Shown here: piece after piece, positions 31,701 through 39,942 of the stretch
Numbering within the stretch: position 1 is the first letter of the stretch
How the letters are laid out: every line of letters begins with the position of its first letter
NCBI RefSeq assembly: GCF_900111745.1
Contig: NZ_FOIJ01000014.1
Location: 62,001 to 126,000, forward strand
Direction: 5' to 3'
Length of the DNA stretch: 64,000 bases
Origin: Stigmatella erecta
GTDB taxonomy: Bacteria > Myxococcota > Myxococcia > Myxococcales > Myxococcaceae
Notes under the pieces: model-generated
The model's input: only the letters and a program-made list of their open reading frames with translations
What the model was told of the DNA's origin: nothing
The model's database searches: none
Translations under genes and position numbers: made by a program

Positions 31701-34340
31701 GTACAGGGTGCCCCATGAGGACAGCATCGAGCCCCGTTCGTCCTCATCGCGCCTGAGCGACGGCAGCACCGTGCCCTCGCGCCCGAGGTGCCGCAAGTGT
31801 TGCTCGACGGCGGGCAGGAGGATGGGGTGCGGGCTCAGCTCGATGAAGATGTCATGCCCCTCGACCGCGAGCCGCTCAATCGCTTTCGAGAACAACACCG
31901 GCTCCCGCAGGTTATCGGCCCAGTAGTTGGCGCCGAACGATGCGCCATCCGTCATCGCCCCCGTCACCGTCGAGCAGATGGGGACACGGGCCCCGCGCGG
32001 CGCGATGCCCTGAAGGGCCGCGAGCAGCTCCGGCCGCAGCGGGTCCATCTGCGGGCTGTGCGACGCGACGTCCACCTTGACGAAGCGGCAGAAGACATCC
32101 CGCTGCTTGAGGCGGTTGGAGATTTCCTCGATGGCAGCAGGTGCGCCCGAGAGAACGGTGGACCGCACGCTGTTGCTCACCGCGACGGAGACGCGCTCCT
32201 CGAAGCCCCGCAGAGCCTGCTTCGCCTCCTCCATCGTCAGATCCACCAGGAGCATGGAGCCCTGGCCACTCACGCCGCGCAGCAACCGGCTCCGGCGGCA
32301 GATGATCCTCGCCGCGTCTTCGAGGCTCAGCGTGCCGGCCACGTGCGCCGCGGCCACCTCGCCCATGCTGTGCCCCACCACCGCGTCCGGCTCGATGCCC
32401 CACGCGCGCCACATCTCCGCCAGCGCTACCTCCATGGCAAAGAGCACGGGTTGGATGACGTCGATCTCGTGGAGACGGCCACGGCCCTCAGCGGCCGCGA
32501 GCTCCCCGAGGACGCTAAAGTCCGCGCAGGCCCGAATGGCCTCATCACACCGCTCCAGCGCTGCACGGAACGACGGCTCCTCCTCAAGGAGCTTCCGGCC
32601 CATGCCCAGCCACTGCGATCCCTGGCCGGGGAACACGAAAACCACCCGGCGGCGGGCCTGCCCGGATCTGCGCCCGGTGGCCGCCCCTGGGACTGCCTCA
32701 CCGCGCGAAAACGCCCCCAGCTTCTCCACGAACTCGGCGGATGTGAGGCCCGCGAGCGCGAGGCGGTGATCGTGATGGGAGCGCGACAAGGCCGCCGTGG
32801 CACAAACCTCGCGGAGCGCCACGTCCGGATGCTCGGCGAACCAGCGCGCATGACTCCCGGCCATCGCCCGGAGTGCTTCGGGACTGCGCGCCGAGAGCAC
32901 GAGCAGCTCCGCGCCCCGCGGAGGTACCGCGGGCTGGGGAGCCGGTACGGGCGGCTCTTGCAGGATGACGTGTGCGTTGGTTCCGCTGATGCCGAACGCA
33001 CTCACCCCCGCCAGGCGCGGCTGCTCAGCGCGCGGCCACGGGCGCGGCTCGGTCGGGACGACCACGGGCGCGCCATCGAGAACGATGTCCGGGTTGAGGC
33101 GCTTGAAATGCAGGTTCGGAGGAATCGCCTCGTTGCGCAGCGAGAGCGCCGCCTTCAGGACGCCCGTGAGGCCGGCCGTCGCCTCCAGGTGCCCCACGTT
33201 CGTCTTGACCGAGCCCACGAAGAGCGGTGATTCCGCGCTCCTCCCCGCCCCCAGCACGCGCGCCAGCGCTTGCAGCTCGATGGGATCGCCCAGCGAGGTT
33301 CCCGTCCCGTGTGCCTCGACGAAAGAGATCTGCGAGGGCTTGAGCCCACCGCTCGCCAGCGCCTGCTCGATGACCCGCTCTTGCGCGGGACCGTTGGGCA
33401 CCATGAGTCCGCTGCTGGCACCATCCTGGTTCACCGCCGAGCCAGCAATGAGCGAGAGGATCTCGTCGCCATGGGCCAGCGCATCCGAGAGCCGCTTGAG
33501 CACGAGGACGACACATCCCTCGGCGCGCACGAAGCCATTGGCGGAGGCATCAAAGGTCTTGCAGCGTCCATCGGGCGAGAGCCCCCGGCTGCTGGAGAGC
33601 GCGATCGTCGCGTCCGGCATCAGCATGAGGTTGACGCCTGCGGAGAGCGCCAGGTCGCACTCGCGGTTGCGCAGGCTCTGGCACGCCACATGGAGCGCCA
33701 CCAGCGATGACGAGCAGGCCGTATCGATGGACATGCACGGTCCCTGAAGACCGAGCGTGTAGGAAAGCCGGCCGGCCGCTGCATTCAGCGAGGTTCCCGT
33801 CAAATGGTAGATGTCGGGGGCCTCTCCAAGCTGCCGCGCCTGAAGCTGCGCGTAGTCGCTTCCGATGATGCCGAGAAACACACCCGTCCGGCTCCCGGCG
33901 AGCTGATCGGGCGGCTGACCCGCGCGCTCCAGCGCCTCCCAGGCGACCTCGAGCAGCAGCCGCTGCTGGGGATCCATCCGTGAGGCTTCCCGGGGCGAGA
34001 CGCCGAAGAAGGCAGCATCGAAGCGGTCCACACCGTCGATGAACCCTCCCCAGCGCGCGTACGTGCGGCCCTTCTTGTTGGGATCGGGATCGTACAGCGC
34101 CTCCGCGTCCCACCGCTCACGCGGCACCTCGGTGATGGCGTCCACGCCCTCGTACAGCAGCCGCCAGAACGCCTCTGGAGTCCGCGCACCGCCCGGTACG
34201 CGGCAGGACGTGCCGACGATGGCAATGGGCTCCGACCGCGTGCGCTTGAGCGCCTCGCTCTCGGCGTGCAGGTCAAGAGCCAGCAGCACGAGCCTCTTGG
34301 GAGGCAGGCTCGCAATCTTCTCGTAGAATTCCTTGCTCAT
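28767..34340 (-). CDS. mxaD: Type I PKS extension module 3 (MxaD): KS-AT-DH-KR-ACP
   Basis: A 1857-residue single module. N-terminal docking coil (1-35), KS (36-460, active Cys near 208), AT (Ser near 656, VASH near 759, methylmalonyl-type), DH (HVVHGEVVLP near 960, FGPSF, LLDACFQ with Asp near 1126), B-type KR (VLDDG; Tyr near 1606) and ACP (GLDSL near 1769). The acidic C-terminal tail LSDEEAEALLAEKL is the docking partner for MxaC. Predicted output is a methyl at C10 and an E double bond at C10-C11. It starts 16 bp after mxaE with only a weak purine-rich ribosome site, so translation probably depends on the upstream gene. Confidence 0.87.
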   Translation of the reverse strand: MSKEFYEKIASLPPKRLVLLALDLHAESEALKRTRSEPIAIVGTSCRVPGGARTPEAFWRLLYEGVDAITEVPRERWDAEALYDPDPNKKGRTYARWGGFIDGVDRFDAAFFGVSPREASRMDPQQRLLLEVAWEALERAGQPPDQLAGSRTGVFLGIIGSDYAQLQARQLGEAPDIYHLTGTSLNAAAGRLSYTLGLQGPCMSIDTACSSSLVALHVACQSLRNRECDLALSAGVNLMLMPDATIALSSSRGLSPDGRCKTFDASANGFVRAEGCVVLVLKRLSDALAHGDEILSLIAGSAVNQDGASSGLMVPNGPAQERVIEQALASGGLKPSQISFVEAHGTGTSLGDPIELQALARVLGAGRSAESPLFVGSVKTNVGHLEATAGLTGVLKAALSLRNEAIPPNLHFKRLNPDIVLDGAPVVVPTEPRPWPRAEQPRLAGVSAFGISGTNAHVILQEPPVPAPQPAVPPRGAELLVLSARSPEALRAMAGSHARWFAEHPDVALREVCATAALSRSHHDHRLALAGLTSAEFVEKLGAFSRGEAVPGAATGRRSGQARRRVVFVFPGQGSQWLGMGRKLLEEEPSFRAALERCDEAIRACADFSVLGELAAAEGRGRLHEIDVIQPVLFAMEVALAEMWRAWGIEPDAVVGHSMGEVAAAHVAGTLSLEDAARIICRRSRLLRGVSGQGSMLLVDLTMEEAKQALRGFEERVSVAVSNSVRSTVLSGAPAAIEEISNRLKQRDVFCRFVKVDVASHSPQMDPLRPELLAALQGIAPRGARVPICSTVTGAMTDGASFGANYWADNLREPVLFSKAIERLAVEGHDIFIELSPHPILLPAVEQHLRHLGREGTVLPSLRRDEDERGSMLSSWGTLYAVGHEVDLQRQHPVRGRRVALPTYPWQHERFWVEAPTRARRTREAGHHPLLGAHVALAAQEGAHLWQTELFADSPAYLGDHVVHGEVVLPGTAYLEMALAGAAEALGPARHELEDVIFQEMMVLPREESLPVQMSFVPDEKGAKRFRIFSRPVGGDGGWTLHAEGRIREGAGAEAFAFEEARGRCTERMDGETHYQLMQERGVDFGPSFRLLKEMWKGAGEAVARLELPSSVASEMAAHQLHPALLDACFQVINGAGLGERRGETFVPVAVENLRTHGRPGRELWGHARVRPGTSSGAGSVEADVTLLDGEGRVLMEAKGLMCRRLDAVRRRSADEIDKWMYLVDWQETPREDVAPSPVSTPGAWLVLADRQGFGKKLQAALRERGEQCVVVSHGEESRLVEPGHYVVDPSRTEGFARILEAEFGSGRPACRGVVHLFSLDAPRPEEGPEALARARSLGAGSALHLTQALVASGFRDMPRVWLVTEGVQAVKPAERVAHVEQAPIWGIGRVLSLEHPEFRCCSVDLGALDEAQARALVDELFSSTLEEQIALRGAARFVARLSRMERSKAAPAELRADGTYLITGGLGGLGLKLAEWLVARGARHIALLGRGGGSAEAAQAIEALRAAGAEVRVCKADVAVRADLERVFGELAAGMPPLRGVFHAAAVLDDGVLVNLTSERLRAVMEPKIHGAWNLHELTAAAPLDFFVLFAAAGSLLGSPGQGNYAAANVFLDALASYRRGLGLPALSVDWGSWAGVGLAAAAEARGERIAQRGVDSMQPAQALEALGRVLESPHARVVVMRFELRQWREFYLTAAQSPFLSRLAREQASSGGSPASRGAFVETLRAAERPKRAQLLEAHLCEQVGHVLRLAPSRIDPQQPLGSLGLDSLMGLEIRNRLEASLGLRLPATLVWRYPTVAALIEHLAEQLQLPITNKAEQPQDEAAALEAVIVNNVKQLSDEEAEALLAEKLAALAE

Positions 34341-34356
34341 TGCGGTCGTGTCCGAT

Positions 34357-37300
34357 TCAGCTCAGCTTTTGTGCAATCAACCGCTCGACCTCTTCGTCGG
34401 ACAGTTCTGTCACTTGCGACAGGCGCTCGGCGAGGCCGCCGACTTCCGCCTGCGCGGCTTGTGGCCGCGGCTCTTGAGCCACTGCCACGGTGGGCAGTGG
34501 GATCTCCACCGCGGTAACACTTGAGGCCAGGCGCTTCGCCAACGCGATGACCGTGGGGTGATCGAACGCGACGCTCGCGGGCAGTTCCTTCTCGAGGCCC
34601 CGCTGCAGCGCATTTCGCAACTCCACGGACATTTGCGAGGTCATGCCCATCTGGAAGAACCCCCGCTCCGTGGAGGGCAACTCGGTGGAGGAAAACCCGA
34701 GGATCCGCCCCACCTCGCTCTGGATACGCTGCACCAGCGTGTCGAAGCGGCGGGCTGGTGGAAGTGCCTTGAGTTCCGTGAGCAGCCGTGCCCGCGAGGA
34801 CGCTGCTCCCAGCATCGGCGAGGACTCGCCCACATTTCGCAGGAAGGGACGGCTCCGGCGCGCCTCCCAGATCGGCTTCAACACCGTCCAGTTCACGGAC
34901 GCGACCGTCTTGTGGCTCACTCCCGCCCGCAGGACCTGGCCCATCGCCTCGAGCGCCCGCTCCGAGGACATGGGGTTCAGTCCGAAGCGCGCGAAACCCC
35001 GCTCGCTGTCAGCCCGCTCGCCACCGATCTCGTCCCACGTTCCCCAGTGGATGGTGGCCGCGGGCAGCCCCATGGCCCTGCGGTGGTGCGCGAGTGCCTC
35101 TAGGAACTGGTTGCCTGCCGCGTAGTGTGCCAACCCAGAGGCACCCCACAGGGTCGACGTCGACGAGAACATGACGAAGAAGTCGAGCTCGAACTCGCGC
35201 GTCAACTCGTGAAGCACCCAGGTGCCGAGCACCTTGGGGCGCATCATGGCCGTCATCGCCGCAAGGTCCAGATCCTCCAAGCGGCTCTCCGTCAGCAGCG
35301 CGGCGGCGTGGATCACCCCTCGCAATGGGGGAAGCGTCGCGGCTGTCTCGCGCAAGAGCGCCGCCATCTTCTCGCGATCCGCCACATCGGCGGCCAGCGT
35401 GGTGACGGACGCGCCGAGTGCCCGAAGCGACTCGAGCCCCTCGCGGCGCCGAGCCGAAGCCGCATCCCCGGCGCCGGAGGCTCCACTCCGGCCCAGCAGC
35501 ACGAGGTGCCGCGCGCCCCGCTCCACCAGCCACTTCGCCACCTTCAGGCCCAGTCCTCCCAGCCCGCCCGTCACGAGGTAGGCCGCATCCGGGCGCAAGC
35601 GCAGCGGCTCCGCAGGCGCGTTCACCCGGGCACGGGTGATGCGAGGTACCAGCGGACGCTTCTCGCGGAGCGCGAGCTGATCTTCACCATCCCCGCCGAA
35701 CGCGGAGAGCTCGCGAAGGACCTCAGCGGGCTCCCCGGGAGCCCCGCCCGGATCCAAGTCAATGAGGCCGCCCCAAACACCCGGCTGCTCCAGAGACACA
35801 CTCCGGCCCATGCCCCACAGCGGCGCCTGAGCCAACGACACCCGCTCGGCCCCCACTCCCGTCACCTGGGCGCCCCGGGTCACCACCCAGAGCCGCGCGC
35901 GGCCAGGTGAGCCCATGAGTGCCTTCACCAAATGCAGCGCGGCCACGGAGGACTCTGGCGTGCCCGTCTGCTCGTCGAGCACCGCATCGAGGCCCCACAG
36001 GTAGACGGCACGGCCCTCATGCCCGGCCGGCAGCGCCGGCAGCTCACGCAGCAGGCGCTCCATGTCCTCCGGCCGCTTCGGATTCACCGCGAAGCGCCGC
36101 GCATCCAGCCGCTGGAAGGTTTCCCCCGCCGTCACGGTGACGCACGGGTGGCCCTGACGGCCAATCTCCTCCACGAGCGCTGTCCCCCACCCGCCCCGAT
36201 CGAGAAACACAAGCCAGTCCGCATGCCCCGGCTGGGCCGCACCCACGGGCCTGGGCTCCCACGTCACGTCATGGAACCAATCCTGCGAACGGGCCTCGCC
36301 CAGCACCTCGAGGAGCCGCTCGGCCGCCACGCGCCGCAGCCGCACACCGCGCGCCGTGGCCACCCGGCGGCCCTCTCCATCCAGCAACTCCAGCATGCCC
36401 ACCCGGTCCTCTGGACGGGTCGCGGGAGCGATGGACACATGGGCCCACTTGATGTCGGCACGGCCTGGAACGCACTCGAGCGACTCGATGCTCAGAGGCA
36501 TGAACAGCGCAGCCTCTCCCTGTTCTGCAGCAAGCGCGATCGCCAGGGTCTGAAGCCCCGCATCCAAAAACGCCGGGTGGAGCTGGTAGCGCGCCGACTC
36601 CTGAACCAGCTCAGGTCCGAGTTCCAGGAGTCCGAGCGCCTCACCTGGCCGCCTCCAGACCTCGCTGAGCGTCCGCAGCGGAGCCTCGTACTGGACGTTG
36701 CAACGCTCAAGTTCCTCGTAAACAGCCGGACCCAGCACTTGCTGCCCGCAGCGCGAGCGCACCGTGTCGACAGCCTCAGGGACTCCCGAAGGCGCGCCCA
36801 CAGCCCGGAGCTGGCCCTTGCAGTGCCGCACCCAGCCCGCTTCGGACGGCGCTCCGCCCGCCGCGCGGCTGTGGATGTGGAACACGTGCTGCCCACCAGA
36901 GGCCGGAGAGAGGTGCACCTGCACGAGGCGCCGCTCTGTCTCTGTCAACACCAGCGCGCGCTCGAACTCCACATCCGAAATCTCACGCGCCCCCGCTCCC
37001 AGCGCCTCGGCCGCCGCGCTCAGCCCGACTTCGACCAAAGCCGAGGCCGGGACGACGGCAACGCCCCCCAGCCGGTGCGCGCCGAGCCATGGCAGCGAGG
37101 TGCTGCTCAGCTCCAGCTCGAAGATCTGACCTTCGACGCCGTGCGCGACGCTCACCGGACGGCCTCGCAGGGACGTCACGTGCTCGGCGGCCGGGAGAAC
37201 GGCCGATGCCGCCACATCGATCCAGAACCGCTTGTGCTGCCAGGGATACGTCGGCAGCGGGACCATCCGCCCGCTCTCCGGGAAGAGCCGCTTCCATTCC

Positions 37301-39942
37301 ACGGGGTAAGCCGCGCGGTACAGAGCGCCGAAGGACTCCAGCATCACTGCCCGCTCTGCCTCCTCGCGCCGCAGGGAAGGAATCGTCACGCCCTCGCGGC
37401 CCGCGTGCTGCATGCACCGCTCGACGGCGGGCAACAGGATCGGGTGTGGGCTCATCTCCATGAAGACCGTGTGCCCGCCCTGGACCAGCCCGAGCACGGC
37501 CGTGGAGAAGAGCACCGGATCACGCAGGTTGCGAACCCAGTACGCGGCATCGTAGCCGGAACCGTCACAGGGAGCGCCGGTCACGGTCGAGACGATGGGC
37601 ACGGAGGCAGGCCGCGGCCGCACCGCCGAGAGCACGGACAGCAGGTCCGCACGCAGTGGGTCGACCTGCGGGCTGTGCGAGGCCACGTCGACCTTCACCC
37701 AACGGCAGAACACATTGCGAGCCTCGAGCGAGGCGCGGATCTCCTCGAGCGCCGCGGCATCTCCGGACAGCACCGTCGAGGTCGGACTGTTGTTCACCGC
37801 GATCGCGACGCGATCCTCGCGCCCCGCGAGGGCCTTCCGCGCCTCCGCCAGGGACAGCTCCGCCGCCAACATCGCGCCCTGGCCGCTGATGCGCTTGAGC
37901 AGCCGGCTCCTGAGGCAGATGACAGCCGCCGCATCCTCCAGGCTGAGCGCACCGGCCACGTGCGCCGCAGCCACCTCGCCCATGCTGTGGCCCACCACCG
38001 CGTCGGGCTCAATGCCCCATGAGCGCCAGAGCGCCGAGAGCGCCACGGCCATGGCGAACAGGACCGGCTGCACGACATCGATCTCATTGAACCGCGACGC
38101 CTCGGACGGCGCCCGGAGCACGTCGAGCAGCCGCCACGTCACGTGGGGCCGCATGGCCTCATCGATGCGCTCGATGGCTTCACGGAAGGCCGGCTCCTGC
38201 TCAAGGAGCTGCCGTCCCATGCCGAGCCACTGCGAGCCCTGACCCGGGAATACAAAGACCACCTTGCGCTGCCCGGCCGCGCCCTTCACGGCCGGAGCAG
38301 GCCCTCCGGCGGCGAATTCCCGGAGCTTCTCGGCAACGGCGGCCGGGGACTCGCCCGCGATAGCCAGGCGGTACTCATGGTGCGTCCGACGCAGCGCCGC
38401 CGTGTAGCACACCTCCCGGAGCGGCGCTTCCGGCGACGACACGAGGTACTCCGCGTACTTCTGGGCCAGTTCCTGAAGCGCGGAGGGCGAGCGTGCCGAC
38501 AGCGGCAGCAGGTGCGCACCCGGCGCGTGGGTGACCGGCGCCGCCTGAACCGAAGGCGGCTCCTCAAGAATCACATGCGCGTTCGTCCCGCTGATCCCAA
38601 ACGAGCTGACCGCGCCACGGCGCTTCCGCTCCTCCCGCGCTGGCCAGGGATGGAGTGCCGTCGGGATGGTGAGGGACTCACCGCCAAAATCGATCCGCGG
38701 GTTGAGCCGCTGGAAATGCGCGACCGGGGGGACGGCCTGGTGCTGCATGGAAAGGACCATCTTGATGATGCCCGCGATTCCCGCTGCGGACTCAAGGTGG
38801 CCGATGTTGGTCTTCGCCGCGCCCACGACCAGCGCTTGCTGGGCGGAACGTCCGCTGCCGTAGACCTCATGGAGCGCCTCCATCTCAATGGGGTCTCCCA
38901 GCGAAGTCCCAGTCCCATGCGCCTCGATACAGTCGACCTCGGAAGGCTCGAGGCCCGCGCTCTGCAGCGCCTGACGGATGAGCGCTTGCTGGGCGAGCAC
39001 GTTGGGCGCGGTCAGCCCCGCTGACTTCCCGTCCTGATTGACGGCCGAGCCCCGCACGAGCGCCAGGATGGGATCCCCCGCTGCGATCGCGTCGGACAGG
39101 CGCTTGAGCACGACGACGCCGCAGCCCTCGCCACGCACGAAGCCATTGGCGCGCGCATCGAAGGTCTTGCACCGCCCATCCGGCGCGAGCGCCTGCGCCC
39201 GCGAAACCCTGCTCGACGAGAGCGGCGAGAGGATGAGGTTGACCCCGCACGCCAGCGCCATCGAGCACTCCTGGTTGCGGAGGCTCTGGGACGCCAGGTG
39301 CAGCGCCACCAGTGACGAGGAGCACGCGGTGTCCACCGCCAGGCAGGGCCCTTGGAGGTCCAGGAGGTAGGACAGGCGCCCCGGCACCACACAGTTGAGT
39401 GCCCCCGTCACGCTGCTCGAATCCCGGGCGGAGGGATTGCCCATCTGCAGCAACGCGTAGTCGTCGCTGTACAGCCCCACGAACACGCCCGTGCGGCTGC
39501 CCGCGAGCTGCGTCATGTCCTGCCCAGCGCGCTCCAGCGCCTCCCATGCCACCTCGAGCAGGATGCGCTGCTGCGGATCCATCCGGTGCGCCTCGTGCGG
39601 CGAGATCCCGAAGAAGTCCGCGTCGAACTGGTCCACCTTGTTGATGAAAGCCCCCCACCGCGCCCCCAGCTTCTCCAGGGCCTCGGGGTCCATCCGCGCC
39701 ATGTCCTCACGGGTCCACCGCGAGGAAGGCACCTCGGTGACGGCATCCACACCGTTGCACAGGAGGTTCCAGTACGACTCTGGATCATTTCCCCCACCGG
39801 GGAAGCGACACCCCATCCCGATGATCGCTATTGGCTCCGAACGTGTCCCCTCCACCGCATCGAGCCGGGACTTGAGCTCCATCGCAAGGAGCGCGAGCCG
39901 TTTGGGGGAATACTGCGCGATCTTCTCGGCGAAACTCGTCAT
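34357..39942 (-). CDS. mxaE: Type I PKS extension module 2 (MxaE): KS-AT-DH(degenerate)-KR-ACP
   Basis: A 1861-residue single module: docking coil, KS (Cys near 206), AT (Ser near 652, VASH near 754, methylmalonyl-type), a DH-like domain (about 915-1205), A-type KR (Trp near 1598, WGASGLAHY, no LDD) and an ACP whose signature is GMTSQM rather than GxDSL, the Ser being retained. In the DH the His of HRLGGVAVVP and an Asp survive, but PGAAY is PASAL and YGPxF is YEAPL, so it is probably weak or inactive. Predicted output is a methyl at C12 and an unreduced hydroxyl at C13, as in myxalamid. The ATG overlaps the mxaF stop (ATGA). Confidence 0.87.
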   Translation of the reverse strand: MTSFAEKIAQYSPKRLALLAMELKSRLDAVEGTRSEPIAIIGMGCRFPGGGNDPESYWNLLCNGVDAVTEVPSSRWTREDMARMDPEALEKLGARWGAFINKVDQFDADFFGISPHEAHRMDPQQRILLEVAWEALERAGQDMTQLAGSRTGVFVGLYSDDYALLQMGNPSARDSSSVTGALNCVVPGRLSYLLDLQGPCLAVDTACSSSLVALHLASQSLRNQECSMALACGVNLILSPLSSSRVSRAQALAPDGRCKTFDARANGFVRGEGCGVVVLKRLSDAIAAGDPILALVRGSAVNQDGKSAGLTAPNVLAQQALIRQALQSAGLEPSEVDCIEAHGTGTSLGDPIEMEALHEVYGSGRSAQQALVVGAAKTNIGHLESAAGIAGIIKMVLSMQHQAVPPVAHFQRLNPRIDFGGESLTIPTALHPWPAREERKRRGAVSSFGISGTNAHVILEEPPSVQAAPVTHAPGAHLLPLSARSPSALQELAQKYAEYLVSSPEAPLREVCYTAALRRTHHEYRLAIAGESPAAVAEKLREFAAGGPAPAVKGAAGQRKVVFVFPGQGSQWLGMGRQLLEQEPAFREAIERIDEAMRPHVTWRLLDVLRAPSEASRFNEIDVVQPVLFAMAVALSALWRSWGIEPDAVVGHSMGEVAAAHVAGALSLEDAAAVICLRSRLLKRISGQGAMLAAELSLAEARKALAGREDRVAIAVNNSPTSTVLSGDAAALEEIRASLEARNVFCRWVKVDVASHSPQVDPLRADLLSVLSAVRPRPASVPIVSTVTGAPCDGSGYDAAYWVRNLRDPVLFSTAVLGLVQGGHTVFMEMSPHPILLPAVERCMQHAGREGVTIPSLRREEAERAVMLESFGALYRAAYPVEWKRLFPESGRMVPLPTYPWQHKRFWIDVAASAVLPAAEHVTSLRGRPVSVAHGVEGQIFELELSSTSLPWLGAHRLGGVAVVPASALVEVGLSAAAEALGAGAREISDVEFERALVLTETERRLVQVHLSPASGGQHVFHIHSRAAGGAPSEAGWVRHCKGQLRAVGAPSGVPEAVDTVRSRCGQQVLGPAVYEELERCNVQYEAPLRTLSEVWRRPGEALGLLELGPELVQESARYQLHPAFLDAGLQTLAIALAAEQGEAALFMPLSIESLECVPGRADIKWAHVSIAPATRPEDRVGMLELLDGEGRRVATARGVRLRRVAAERLLEVLGEARSQDWFHDVTWEPRPVGAAQPGHADWLVFLDRGGWGTALVEEIGRQGHPCVTVTAGETFQRLDARRFAVNPKRPEDMERLLRELPALPAGHEGRAVYLWGLDAVLDEQTGTPESSVAALHLVKALMGSPGRARLWVVTRGAQVTGVGAERVSLAQAPLWGMGRSVSLEQPGVWGGLIDLDPGGAPGEPAEVLRELSAFGGDGEDQLALREKRPLVPRITRARVNAPAEPLRLRPDAAYLVTGGLGGLGLKVAKWLVERGARHLVLLGRSGASGAGDAASARRREGLESLRALGASVTTLAADVADREKMAALLRETAATLPPLRGVIHAAALLTESRLEDLDLAAMTAMMRPKVLGTWVLHELTREFELDFFVMFSSTSTLWGASGLAHYAAGNQFLEALAHHRRAMGLPAATIHWGTWDEIGGERADSERGFARFGLNPMSSERALEAMGQVLRAGVSHKTVASVNWTVLKPIWEARRSRPFLRNVGESSPMLGAASSRARLLTELKALPPARRFDTLVQRIQSEVGRILGFSSTELPSTERGFFQMGMTSQMSVELRNALQRGLEKELPASVAFDHPTVIALAKRLASSVTAVEIPLPTVAVAQEPRPQAAQAEVGGLAERLSQVTELSDEEVERLIAQKLS
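36328..37200 (-). other. Degenerate dehydratase domain in MxaE
   Basis: The domain sits where the other modules have an active DH and keeps the HxxxGxxxxP frame. The surrounding core is altered: PASALVEVGL in place of [10 protein letters not shown], and YEAPLRTL in place of the YGPxF loop. It also follows an A-type KR. Loss of dehydration here explains a free 13-hydroxyl. Whether the retained His and Asp leave residual activity cannot be told from sequence. Confidence 0.6.
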
